Assembly (NCBI GenBank): GCA_009767595.1
Contig: VSDK01009657.1
Location: 348,118-412,117 of the forward strand
Origin: Symbiodinium kawagutii
Lineage: Eukaryota; Sar; Dinophyceae; Suessiales; Symbiodiniaceae
DNA: 64,000 nt
Direction of reading: 5' to 3'
Shown: positions 26,101 to 40,100 of the stretch, piece after piece
Layout: each line of letters starts with the position of its first letter
Position numbering within the stretch: the first letter of the stretch is position 1
Notes under the pieces: generated by a model
Seen by the model: the letters and a program-made list of their open reading frames with translations, nothing else
What the model was told of the DNA's origin: nothing
The model's database searches: none
Program-made: the position numbers and the translations under genes

Positions 26101-29100
26101 TGGGCTACCATTCTTGCGTTCCAGGAAACATGTCTGGGACCCGCTCGAACAACCATGTGGAACTTGAAGTCTGCCCAACACAAGGTCAAGAGAGTTTGTT
26201 GGCAGAATTCCACGGCACAAGGATAAAATGTGCAAAAATGTGCAATCCTTCTGGCACAATTGCTCGGCTACGTGGCATCAATTCTGCCACACCCCAATAC
26301 AATCTAGAACAAGTTCATTGACCAAAACACGTTTCACCCAAGATCACATGTTGGCTAGGTTTCCATGCGTATACCATATGCTATGAAAAAACCGTGCAAC
26401 TTTCGTAGAACAAACCAAAATATTTTGACATGTTGATCAAAGTTGTCATTTGTCCCTTGTGGTTTTGCATTTTTATGAAAAAAACGTTTTCACTTTAAAA
26501 CGTTTTCATTTTATTGAATTGTGCGTTTTTCATTTGTTCCTTCTGGGTGTTTTTTGAACAAGCTGTGGTGTTCCTTTGTTGTTTTTCTTTTGTAACTCAC
26601 GTTGTGCAAGGAATGGCAAAATTTGAAACCGCATGAATATGGCATGAGAAAAACGAGTTTGTTGGGATACTGCGATGTGGAACAAAGATGTGCAATTCTC
26701 ACCCGGGCAACAATGTAATTGAGACATGGTAAGCTGCAAACAACATGAAAAATTACCAAACCTCGAGTTTTCCTTTTTTTGGGCTGCAATCATCACCCAA
26801 GCAGCAAAAATAACACTAAAACAAAACCCCAAAAACAATCAACTAACGTCAAATCAAACCAAATGTGAAAAAGAAAAGGCACATTCACACACGGCAAAAC
26901 GAAAACACAATTCAAAAAACACACGTTGACACAACTCACGGTTTTCAATTTTTGAATTTGGGAACATGGATCTGCAAATTCTCACCCGGACAATAAAAGC
27001 CAATGACGACATGAAAGCACCATGCAAATTAAAACCATTATATCTGAGCTTTGGCATTTGGGGGCGTAAATTTGCAATCTTGACCTGGGCAAAAGTAGCA
27101 CGAACGCGGCGGAATGAGAATAAATTGGCAAATAGTATGCCCCATGGCTTCTGACTTGGGAAACTTCAAAGGATCGACCTGCTACAGAAGTAGGACGACG
27201 AAATGAAACTATATACATCGGCTTTCTCACTTCTTTCCGGTTTGGAGCTTGGGAGCAAAGATGCGCAACCCTCACCTGAACAAGTAAGAATATGAAGATA
27301 TTTCTGGCAAAATGAAAACGTAGGGGCAGGCTTGGATTGTTCACATGCGTCTTTTGAAAAATGAATTCATGTTTGAACTTTGTCAACCTGATCATTGCTG
27401 CTCTGAATCTTATGTATAGTGGTCATAGCGGAGTGAGCCGGGTGGAACCTACTTTAGCGCAATCACGGGTGCATCAAGGCATTTTTTCAACCGTGGCAGA
27501 CTTCCTTCGCAGTGGGATTCGCATTTGCGGGGAAGATGAAATTAAAGAGTATCTCCTGGAATCCATGCACTACAATGGTGCTGGTGGACAGGCTCAGCCT
27601 GCCAACAGCCCCGCCAGTTTTGACGAGAAGTCCTTCGGCCTGGCGCTTTTGCCTTTCCTGGAGCGCCTTGTGGTGCTTCAAGTCGACGACTTCGGCTTGG
27701 CCAAGCCAGGTCCAGTGACATCCGTAGGCATCCATCACCGAACCAACCAAGTCCCCTGAGCTCAGAGCCGAGAGAGCTTCCACGCGATCAAGCACAGGCT
27801 CCAGGACAGGGCCCATCCTTTGCCGTTCCTGGCAAGTACAAGCACGCGAGAAAGCCGCAAAGACCTCTGGATTCTCTCAATGGCTCCTCGTCTCGACAGG
27901 ATCTTGTAGTTAGGGGTTGAGCCGAAAGCAGCCCAGCAGCTTGTTAGAGAATTGGCCAGACCTGGTTAGAAGATCCCCCCCTCATTGCAAGAACCACCTA
28001 AGACTTTTTGAACCGTCCCCGCCAATACTTGCTACAACAGAAGCAAATTCAGCTAGCTGACGCTAGCCTGCTTGATCTGCCACATCCACTGCACAATGAG
28101 CTCATCAACAACGAAGGGGATAAAGACTCACAAAGACATGGACCATTGGTCGTCCTACGGAACATGTCCGATAGGAAAAACCGAGACCGAGATCCAAACG
28201 CTGTTCAGTCTAGACTTGGGGCGAAGGATGCTTGTTGAACCGTCGCTCATGGCTGGGATCTGCATGAGCCGGTTTTGGGAGGTGGCGTGACGATGCGGGG
28301 AAATATTTTACAATCATGGGTCTTCCCTGTCGCGTTCGAATGCGCCCCCACGAGGTGGGCCCTTGCATTGTTCAACAAATTTTGAATGGTGATGCGCTCA
28401 ATCTCAGACATTGTCTTCGAGACAACAATTGGTATGCCAAGAAAGGACCTCTTTTGCTGCTTGGTTGGCGGCAATGGCAACAAATGAGGCTTGATAACTG
28501 TTGGAAAAAAATTAATGATGACCAATGATGGTTGACGATTTGATGATGGTTGATCGTAGGAAGATGGTAAACACTGAGGCTGGTGCGTGGTCAGCACCCA
28601 TGGCTAACTGTGAATATTGTGGTCGATATTGATTACTCAAGGGTTCCTACTGATGGTTGACGCTGGCTTTGGCCAGCCAATGATAGTAAACCATAAATGG
28701 CTACCCATTATTCCCAGCGGGGCTTGTGATTGATTGCGCTCACTCATGCTTGCAGGGAACAACGAGGAAAACGACTATCGAAGCATAATCCGGGCCCATA
28801 TCGACAGGTGGCTCCATCTCACTTGGTAAATCTGACCTGCGGAGGGATTCGGGACATGGCACTGCTGATGCCAGCCACGGTATCTGACAAGCACCGGATC
28901 TGAACAATGTTGAACCAATTCAGCCACGGGTGTGCTGCGCCTAAGCGGCCGAGGAAGCCTACAACTACATATTGAATTTCCCAACCACATACTTCATCAT
29001 TCCCAACCCAAATCATCAACATTCAAGAGCTCTCCAGTGCATCTTATCTCTCCCATGACTTTGCGGAACCCGCCTGCACTACGGGCTTTGTCCTGCTTTG

Positions 29101-31162
29101 CAAAGCCCCCTCCATGGCCCGAAGATGCTCCCTGCATTTTCTTCTCAGGGCCTAAGGCAGCAGCGGGGCCGAGAGTGTGGACGACTCCCAATTCGAAAGC
29201 ATGCACTGAGGGTTGGGCCTCCTGCTGCTCCAGCAGGTTCCGGTAGGCCTTGTCACGCTCACGCGTCACAAGTTTGCCACGTTCATTCTTTTTTGGGTCT
29301 TAAATATTGATTTCCCAACCTATGCGTAGGACATGACAGGACAGCTAGCTTGATGCATACAGCTCGGGGGGCCCGTCATCATTGCACCCCGCAACAGGTC
29401 AACTGAAAGCTTTTGCGTTTATAATCTCCTATGACGGCATCATCCCCAACCCAAATCATCAGCATTCAACGGCCCTCCAATGTATCTTTTTATACTGGTG
29501 CTTTAGAGATAGCAAGAGAGCAATCGCTCTACATAGCGCTCAGAATCAATACTGAGCTGCGCTGCCTGATGGCGCTTGGCAGAGCTGAGTTTCGCTGCTG
29601 CTTGATCGCGACCGTCAGGGAGGGTCGCCTGAGTGACCGGCGCAACCGGCGCCCAACGACGCCGCTCAGAGCGAGTCGTTGGGTTCGGTCTGGGGCTGGG
29701 CGGGGAAATGGCTATGGACACTCATTGGGTAAGATTTCATTGGCTACTAAAATCTGAAAATAAGACAAACATTTGCGCAGAATGATGTTCGTTTTGCAAA
29801 GGCTTTGCGTAATCAAGAGCATCAACCCTGCCCACATTCCCATTCGATACGGGAATCCACCTATGCTCTTTTCTTCTCCTATCTTGGGCGATGAAATGAT
29901 TCATGTCCCTTAGCATGGTTCTTACATTCAAAAACTTGGCCTGGTCCCAATTGCCTTGAGCATCGCCAGCTCTTAGCCAACCCAATCCTTGGCTTGAGGC
30001 TAGCTGTTGCTGAAGGTAAATCATTATCGGCGCAGCTTCTGAAACCTAATCTAAACAAAAACATCTCATGAAACTGCGGCGAACGATTGTTTCCGTGAGA
30101 TCTTAGACGGGAACGCGACGAACAACAGCTGTTAAGCTTGCATGATCTGTTGATGATGGTTAAAAATCGATTCGCCAAAAATCTATAGATCCACAACCCC
30201 CCTATCTACTCTTGGGATCCGCGCTTGAAGGGCTTCCAAAATCTCTGAAATCTCTTGCCTGGCACGGGCCATGCTTTAACCCACCTTTTTTGGACGCGCT
30301 TTGGATAGTGAAGCCATGGTGTGCGTTTATAATCTCCTATATATCGGCATCATCCCCAACCCAAAGCATCAGCATTCAACGGCCCTCCAATGTATCTTTC
30401 CCCTCCAATGACTTTGCGGAACCCGCCTGCATCCTGCTTTGCAAGGTCTTCTGAAAGCATTTCATGATATTTCTCAGCACTTCAGGTGAAATGGCTGAGA
30501 AATAAAAACAAATTCTAGCCGTGGTGGGGCCTGCGCAATCTCCAGTCCCCCATTGAGGATTCGCACTAACTTATTGACGGCAATGATACTTTAACAACCA
30601 ACACCACCACCAACAACAAGACCAGCAACGCCACCACCACCACCACCAACAACAACACCAACAACACCAACGCCAACACCAACGCCGACACCGACACCAA
30701 CACCGACACCACCAGCACCACCACCACCACCAGCACCACCACCACCACCACCAACAACAACAACCACCACCAACAACAACAACAACAACAACCAACAACA
30801 GCAGCAACAACAACAACAACAGCAACAACAACAANNNNNNNNNNNNNNNNNNNNNNNNNNNNNNNNNNNNNNNNNNNNNNNNNNNNNNNNNNNNNNNNNN
30901 NNNNNNNNNNNNNNNNNNNNNNNNNNNNNNNNNNNNNNNNNNNNNNNNNNNNNNNNNNNNNNNNNNNNNNNNNNNNNNNNNNNNNNNNNNNNNNNNNNNN
31001 NNNNNNNNNNNNNNNNNNNNNNNNNNNNNNNNNNNNNNNNNNNNNNNNNNNNNNNNNNNNNNNNNNNNNNNNNNNNNNNNNNNNNNNNNNNNNNNNNNNN
31101 NNNNNNNNNNNNNNNNNNNNNNNNNNNNNNNNNNNNNNNNNNNNNNNNNNNNNNNNNNNNNN

Positions 31163-31195
<33 letters not shown>

Positions 31196-34100
31196 AACAA
31201 CAACAACAACAACAACAACAACATAAACATCAACAGCAACCACAACAACAACCACCACAACAACAAGCACAACAACCACAACCACAACAACCACAACGAT
31301 GACGACGACAACGACAACGACGACGACAACAACAACGACAACGACAACGGCAACGACAATGGCACCGGCAACGACGACGGCAACCACAACGACAACAACA
31401 ACAACATCAACAGCAACAACGACAACAACAACCACCACCACAACAACAACCACCACCAACGACAACGACAACAACATGAACAACAAAAACAATCATCATT
31501 TACATGTAAACATGAACCTAGCAGGCAAAAGACCGTCGCCGAAGTCAGCCACATGTTCACAAAAACTGCCATAGAAGTGAACAAGATACTAGAACCAAAT
31601 AGAAATCAAAATGATTTGTAACAAATCGTTGTATACTATATTTTTGAAAACCCAAATTAGCATAAGATCAAACAAATGGTTTTACGTTACGTAAAATCAG
31701 TTTAAAATAGGTCAAGAAAAAGAAATTATGCGAAATAAAACATATGCTACTGGGAAAAATTTGATAAAGCAAATCGTAATCCATCTGTCAAGCGGACATT
31801 CGCCAAGGTGGCGCGCTGTTTGGCGCAACAAAAGGCTGTATCATATTTTCAGAAAATTGACATTTCATTTTGAACACAACTACCACAACTTGAAAAAACA
31901 ATGGTTTTTCACTTCTTGAAGGCAAGAAGAAATAGTTGGGCATTTCGGATGTTGTTGTAAAAATGCCAGTCTAAACAATAGTTGTAAGGTTGTAGACCCA
32001 TCGCGAGCAGCAAAGGCCACGGCCAATTTCCAGGGAAGGGTAGTGGACACTGCAATATGGCACATATCTACGCCAAGGCCTGCAACTTCAGCTAGCTGAC
32101 GCTAGCTTGCTTGATCTGCCAAATCCACTGCGTAATGAGCACATCAACAACAAAGATGAAGACTCACAAAGACAAGGACCGTTGGTCCCCCTACGGAACA
32201 TGTCCGATAGGAAAAAACAAGACCGAGGTGCAAACGCTGTTCGGTCTAGACCTGGGACGAAGGATACTTGTTCAACCGTCGCTCATGGTTGGGATCTGAG
32301 CCGGTTCTGGGAGCTGGCGCGAAAGTCCCGCACGCAACAATTGGTTGGTTTGGCTTTTGTAACAAAAATATGGCAATTTTTTTTCAATTCCTTTACATCA
32401 ATGTCTCTGGGGTCTGGAGCCCTAAGAGGAACCGTTTTGGCGTCATACGCATTCCCGCTACCAAGTGAGCTCAAGACAAATGAGCGAAAACGTGCTCGCA
32501 AAGGGGAGCCGATGGTTGGTGTTCGTCCCAACCACACTGAATGCTCGAGTCCAAACTTCTTCGCTGGCGCAATCCATGACTGATAAAGCTGGTTGAGTTG
32601 AGAGTCTCCGCAAATTGAAATTTCAACAGAGTCTCGCAGCTGATGAGCTGTTTCAACCGGTGACGTAGCGCTGTCTAGAGAAATCGGAGACCTGTTAAAC
32701 TGTCGCTCATGGTTGGGATTGGAGCCGGTTTAGGGAGCTGGTGCGAGGATCCCTAGCGTTATTTTTGAATTATGGGTCATCCCTGCATATTGTTGGGCAT
32801 ATTTTGACCGGCGAAACACTCAGTCTCAGAAATCGGTTTCGGGGTATTGCCAGAAGCGACTAGCATGTATACCGCTCTGGTCAGTTATGCCCAGGCTTTA
32901 TTGCGCAAGGTTTATCCAGCCAACTCTTATTTACACTCCATACCTCATTGCAAAATGAAAAAAATATCTGTATATGACAATCATAACATGAAAAAGGTTG
33001 TAGTTTGTTCCTGAATTTTTGAAGTGTGCCAATGTGCGTAATGGATTACCAATCTCACCTGCACAAAAGCAACAAAAACACAGCAGAAGGACATGACAAA
33101 ACAACAACTCGAGTTGCTTTGGTGTTTGAATCTTGGAGCATAGATCTGCATTCCTCATCTGGACAAAAGTGGCACAAAATGAACTTCAAATGAAGAACAC
33201 CTCGACTTTTTTTCAGTTTGTGGTTCTTGGAGAGTAGATCTTCAATCCTCACCTGAACAGAATTAGAACAGGAAAAAAAATGAAGATATTTACGAAACAA
33301 GATGGAAATAGAACGCAAATAAAATGAAGATCCTTGATACACAAAATTGACGCCAAAAGGAAAAACAGCAACACCATGGATATATTCATATAAAATATAA
33401 TCTCACACATTGATTACAATTTCTAGTTTGTAGCTCCCCCAGGTTTTTGTATTTATATGCGTGCTTGTATTATTGGAGAAAGTGTGTCCTTTCTAGTCTT
33501 CTCATGTTGCTAATCGTCAAAAATGAGAATGACTGTACGATCGCAGCTGTCTCTACTGCAATCTCCGGCCTCAACTTCCCCGCAACTCCAGCAACATGAA
33601 TTCCGGAGTCGCAGATTTTGGCAACATAATTTCCCTCTGCGACAAATCTACTGTTCGAAAGGTCCACACATTGAATTCGAGGAAAGTGCGTGTGTTCAAG
33701 ATAACCCAGCAACACTCTCCAGGTACAATTCTCCTTCATCATCGTTCCCTACGCTCAAATTCAGGGCAGTTGTTTTTGACCTTCTGCTGTGACGAACCCT
33801 CAACCATCCTAAAACCAAAAACTATAATGCTCTAAACCCAAAAACCGACCATAAATCACTGCAAATAGCCAGAGTTCTTACAACCTCTCCGATGTTGACA
33901 CAAGATCCTCACTGCCTGCGCGACCCCAGGGCTTGGCACAAATTCCGCCAGCCTTCGCCGGTCCCGAACAATACCAGGATAGCCCCAGCGGCCTCAAAGA
34001 CGATCGAAGTCGATCGGAAGGATTGGTCAAAAGCCTCAGCAGTCGTCGCAAATGACGGGTGCTCCCAGGAACCCTTTCATCGGCTGGGCCGGTAAGGCAA

Positions 34101-37100
34101 TTGGGCCCACTGGCTTAAACTCAAAAATCAACGGTTGCTTGTTGCGAAAAGTTGATTTTTCTCGGGAGATTCATCAGAAAACGTACATCAACTATGGGTT
34201 GTTAAGGAACTTTAGAGCTTTAAACCGCATCAAACATTCGCAGTGGCAACTTTCATGACCATCAATTTTTCAGTAGCAAAACAGAGTTGTGTGGGTCCAT
34301 GGGAGCCAATCATGGAATCACTTCCCAACTCCCGCCATTCATAGCATGGGCCACAATTGTCTTCACTTCAGAACTTCACCCCAATCTTGAACCAAAGACC
34401 GACCTCAGGAACCAAAGACTACCTGACATCTTTTGCTAGGGCTATTCTGTGCAAACAAAACACGTTGAAAGAGAAATAGACTGGGTGACTTAGACGTGTG
34501 TACGTCACAAAATGTAATGTAACATACAACCATGTAGTTCCAACGATGCCAGGCCCGTCCAAGCGGTGTTTCCCATTTGCTAGAAGATCGTTATCATGTC
34601 AAACCCTGCAGCTCCCTGTTAACCTTGTTGTATGCTGTCCGTCGGTACCTATAGTGATTTTCAAATACATAGGCATGTGTAAATCGAAAAACGGCAACCA
34701 TTAAAGTAGATAAGAACCATCATACTTTGGCGCGTAACCAATAAAAGGACATGTTCACACATGGTAGTACATCAAAGATTTCTCTTTCTCAAAAAATATC
34801 TGGTGTGCAACTGGGGGTACCACCTCCATTTAATGGGAAATCCCAAAGTTGCGCACCTGACCCTAACACATCCTTCCGTTCCCTTCCCCACGCCGAGATA
34901 CTGTTTGGAGAGGTAAGGATATGCCTGCCACAAACATGCCAGAAGCGACGTGGGTAGCTGAAGCGCCATCACCAAAACTACAGAGTCAATTTGCCGCAAT
35001 CTTTGGGAAGCTTGATGACACTGCGCCTGAAAAACATCATACTTCTGACGTTGCGCGCAACATTCTGGATATTTCTGGATGTTTCCCTTCATTTTGCAAA
35101 ACGTGTACATAGTTAATATACACCAATTCACCTATCTGCAGATGCTTCTCTTGATTTATGTCACCAATAAAGTCACAATCACCTGATCACCACAAGCACC
35201 GCTCTAGACACGGGGGGTTCTCAGAATAGGGAACCCATCAAAATGGTTGGTGTTTTACTGTAAATGATCACTATTGGATGATTTGGGGGTACCCTTATTT
35301 TGAAAAAATACCATATTATATAGCGGTTGCTGAACCATGAGTTTGTTGGTGATTGTCCCTTATCAATATAACCATTGTCAAGCCACTATTAACCATCGAA
35401 ACCACCAGACATAGCCCGCAAATTGTGGCCTCATCAATGATGGCGAAGTCGGGATCACCCACCAGAGCGATGCCCTCCAAGACACCGATGGCGCGGATGA
35501 TCAGCGCAAAGTATGGCCTGGGGGATGTGCTGCCAGTGGTTGGTGGCTGTTGGCAGGTACATGGAGGTGTTTCCCAGTACTGGATGCACCTCAATCATCC
35601 AAGATTCACCATATTCATAGTGACAAACCATCCATTTGAAGGGGTTCTCAATTTTGAGAAATCACCATATGAAAAATAATGTTTGAGAAATATGAACATA
35701 TCGATATGACGTGTGATGTTTCCATGCCAGTTTTGCGGTACCAAGACTGGTGCCTATCCTAAGACACTATGGATTGGTGGGGTTAGGGTCAACATCCCAA
35801 CAAATCCCACCTGCCTGGCTTTTCTTCGTGTAGTACATGCATCTTTGGAGGTTATTGGTATGGGCATACATGGTTGGTATGGGCATTATCATGCCATACA
35901 TACCACAACAATCATTTGGTAAGGGCCTACAAATGCCTTTCTCAGGCGGTCATTCTACACGAAGAATTGATTGTTGGTTTGCAACGGTGAACTGGGATCG
36001 CCAATGGTGAACACGTGACGATTAAAGTACCAACAAGAACCAACCATACAAAACCTCCAGAACTACCATCATCACGTGTTGAGTAGGTCTTCTCGATGCA
36101 GCTATTTCTAGAAGGATCGTTGGCTTGCCCACCAGCTGCTTGAGTGTATATAGAATCCTAAATGAATCTGAAGTACTGTAAACCAAGCAGGGGGATTTAC
36201 ACTATCAGCATAGACATTGACATTTCAACTCTTAGCTTTGCACCCATTATACCATTATCTGATCCTGATAAGCACTACTCTACTTGCAAAAAAGGCCTTG
36301 CTGCTCACACCAAGTTCCACATCCTGAAACTGAATCTTGATCTGCCGAGGGGCGGGATGCGGAAGGGGAACTCAAACCTCGACCGGCGGCAGAAGTTCCA
36401 GCTGCTTGTGATTGGAGGCCATGATCCAGGTGTCAATGGTAGTGATGGCTGCTCTTATCTAGAAACAGAGAGGGAAAGTGCCCAAAGAAGTATTCATGAT
36501 GTGTAACTCATGTCAATGAGAGAGGGATTGCTGTCAATTCCCGTTCAGAATTACCGTTCATACCATGTGGATCTTTGCCAAAAATGGAAGTACTCATGAT
36601 TAAAAGATTTCCGTGCGAAATAGACATCGCTAGGTGCACGCGTGAATCCTTCAGGAGAAAACGCCCACAACATGTACATGAGATGTTGGGCACACATGCA
36701 CACGCAAACAAACAAGTTACATTCCTCAAAATTAAATCATATTAGCTTTGTAGCTCTGAAGCAGGAAAGCCACTCCACAATTGGTTGCTCATCACTTCCG
36801 CATTCTGAGTGGCAACTCCCTACCCAACCATCTGTCCATGCGACCACCCAACCAACCCATCCAACCAGCCGAACCGATCCAACCAACCGAACCGATCCAA
36901 CCAACCGAAACGATCCAACCAACCCAACCTGATCCACTCCCCTCATTCCAGCAGTCACGCCACGTGATCTGCGCCAAATCGGCCGACAGCTCGTTGAAGT
37001 TGATGCCGCGAGCCTTTGAGGGCGAACAGTCAGTGACACAGGTTGCGGGATCTTCCGGGCAATGTCAACAGTAATATCAACCATTATTAGAACAGCAAAT

Positions 37101-40100
37101 TGATACTTGATATATGTTGATATCCATGACTGTGTAGCTGGTATTAACTGGTAAGTCCTGGTTGATATGCATTGCTAATCACTGGTATAATCATTAACGG
37201 CGTAATGGTTGATTTCATTCGTCAAGTAATCATGAAGAGAAAAACATGAATAGCTGTGGGTTAACGTATCATGGCTATGAAAGTGGTTGCTAGCTGAGTG
37301 GTGAGGTGGTGATGAATGATAGTTCAGCTTCGGTTCACTTACAGTAGCTTCATAATGATACCCAGAAACGGCTATTCACGGGCTCAGTAGTAGTCAATAT
37401 ATTGCTTAGGTACTGGACATCACTGTTAATGATATTGGTGAACCACCAAATAAAAACTGATGATTATTACCCGCGGCCCATGATGGCTTTAACAGTTGGT
37501 ATTAGTTCAAACCGCATGACCACAACAAGTGGTAAAAACCATCAGTTCTGACAATCACTGCCAATGTCAGTAATTAAATGGCAATTCGCAATGCCAGCTG
37601 TTATAGCCATTTATCAACCATGGTAATATGTTTTTCAATATCAATGTGTATCATCACTTGACATTGTTCTCATTAATTCTTTGTATGTATATGCTTATTC
37701 ACGATCACAATTCATCATGAATCACGAACTCGTGGTCGATTCATGTCAACGTGGCAATAGCTTTGATTATGGCATGATGGCTACCATTGATACAAGTCAA
37801 ATGGCAGGTTAGACAATGCCGACATACAGCACAACAGTGGCCATTCATCTGAGTAATCAATAAATGCATTTGTACTTTTATTCATAGACTTCCTTGAATC
37901 AAACGGTTGTTCACAAAGCAAGAAAAACATGGTGGCTATGAATCAGCAATAATGACCATCACAAACGGTGCTTGAAACGATTGATAAACAACGATTAGCA
38001 ACCAATAGCAAGAATGGTTGATAACGTCCCAAACAAGATGGTCTCCAGCAATTAATGATGGTTGATGACACTCGTTGCCGGGATTTTCACTTCTCAGGAT
38101 ACTACCGGTGCCTCCTGGATAAGGGACTGAAACAGCAACGATGGTGCGATTTCAGTCCAACAATGACCAAGTATGGCTGGTCAGGATCGCATCTTGCCAA
38201 ACAAAGATCTCACAGCTGTTCGTATTACAATCCCCGACTTCATGATACAACAACTTGGATTGTTGTGATCTCCTGGATCTTGGGAGGCATACCTTTCGTC
38301 TTTGACTGACCTCTTCTGGGGCTTGGCCATCCATTTGGTACCGCAAGAAAGATGGCCCTTCCAACCCACACCATGATTTGCTGCAGCCAAGATGCACCGC
38401 CACCTGTCAGGGGTGTTGTTGGATCAATGATGGGGTAAAGTGCATTGGAGTTGAAATCTGCTGGAGTGAGCAAGTATTTGGAACAACCAGCTAGTATGAT
38501 GACCAACCCAAGCAGTTGGGTGACCAGGAATGATCAGACTTCGATAGGTACCAAACAGCACGAAGCATGACCAACAACCATTGGGATAGTCCCATTGACA
38601 GTGTGCGGCTCCATACAGGCTGGGTCTTACAGACCAGGGCAGCGCCTGCGAGTGCCGCATCGAACACACGTGACAGCGCCGGCACGATGGGCTTCACATC
38701 AACACCTACGGGGCTAAGCGCCATGAGTTTCAGGATTGAGCTACAGCGCCACAGCCATTTGGCAATCAGTATGCCAGGTATATCATGAATGGACATGATT
38801 CTGGTGAGCCATGAAGATGAGGAACTGTGGATCTTAGCCAAACCTCTGCAAGGTTCTTGAAAAAAGTACCACAAATAGGTTCCTTCCGTGGGTCGGAAGG
38901 TTGAAGAGGCAACACCAAGAACTATGGTTGCTTAGTCAACTTATCAGAATCCATTTCCTTAAATACTGAGTATCCTAACTATCAAATACTGTAAGGATTA
39001 GCATGGCCAAGGCCAGTCCTTCTTGCCCAACCCATCCATGACTTTGGCAGCGCCTTCAGGGATGAAGTCCAACTTTTGGAAGTCTCCACCTCAGCGGTCA
39101 CACTATCCAGTAACCTTTAAAGATGGGATTGTCCATGGCGATGATGTACCGCGCTGGTTGGTTTCCATAGTAAATTGACCACTTGGGGCCGATTACAACT
39201 GACTTACCAGTTGTTACAGTATGTATTGACAGATATTGTCGGTCATCTTATGATCATTTTGTAGAACTGACATAGTCTAGTTGCCCAAACAAGATCAATT
39301 TTGGTCACAATCAACCCTTGTCTCCCAAGATCTAGGACGAAGAAGGCATGATTGTCTTCGGTTGCTGGTGCAAAACAATATCAGTATATTCAGTATACAC
39401 AAAGTTCTAAGTCACTATTCTTGAGGCACAACCATGATCATATAGTGGTTTCCCAAGAAGCTCATTGGTCATTTGCTAGTAGGGCTAGTATCATTAGATG
39501 CTACGGGGTCATCATCAACCAGCAGAATTGGCCGCGCTTCTCCACTGGGCTCTGACCGCTGCCATGGTGCCGATCTCCGCATAGTCGCGGTGCACCAAAT
39601 GGGAGATGGCCTCCACCATGCCATAGCGCTGGTCATCCTGGGTGAGCGCAACAGAACGCCATGGGTTCAACATTCAGAACTTCAGCCAAGTTTGACTGGC
39701 AATTTGATTTGTAATCCGATTGTCATTGGTGTTTATGTGGGCGTGTCTCCCCACAAAATGATCGCTTCAGAAGCTCGGCAAGTTTTCCAACATATGGTAT
39801 ACCATTACCATAGCACCCTCCCGCGCTGGCAACCGAGCATCGGTGATGCTGGTCATCAGTCCGAAGTCTAGGATTGCCAGCCTGGCGTCACCCCTGGTTA
39901 TAGCAATGGTATAGCAATCAGATCTCTGGTTCATCATGTTTGATCACAAGAGATAATTAATGATCATTGGTGACCGTCACCCATCCTATATCAATGCTGT
40001 TGCTCAATAGTTAAGGGCAATTGATCGACAATGAGCCACATTGAGCAAGAAATAGATAGCCATGTGCGTCGATGCACAAGTAAATCAACAATAGTTGTAC

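Noticed and set aside
30566-31584. 300-residue poly-Val/Leu/Thr frames
   Set aside because: They run through a trinucleotide repeat and 328 Ns.
32107-32583. 158-codon plus-strand ORF
   Set aside because: Its first third is the mosaic repeat, and the matching frame in the 28043 copy is closed soon after; likely chance.
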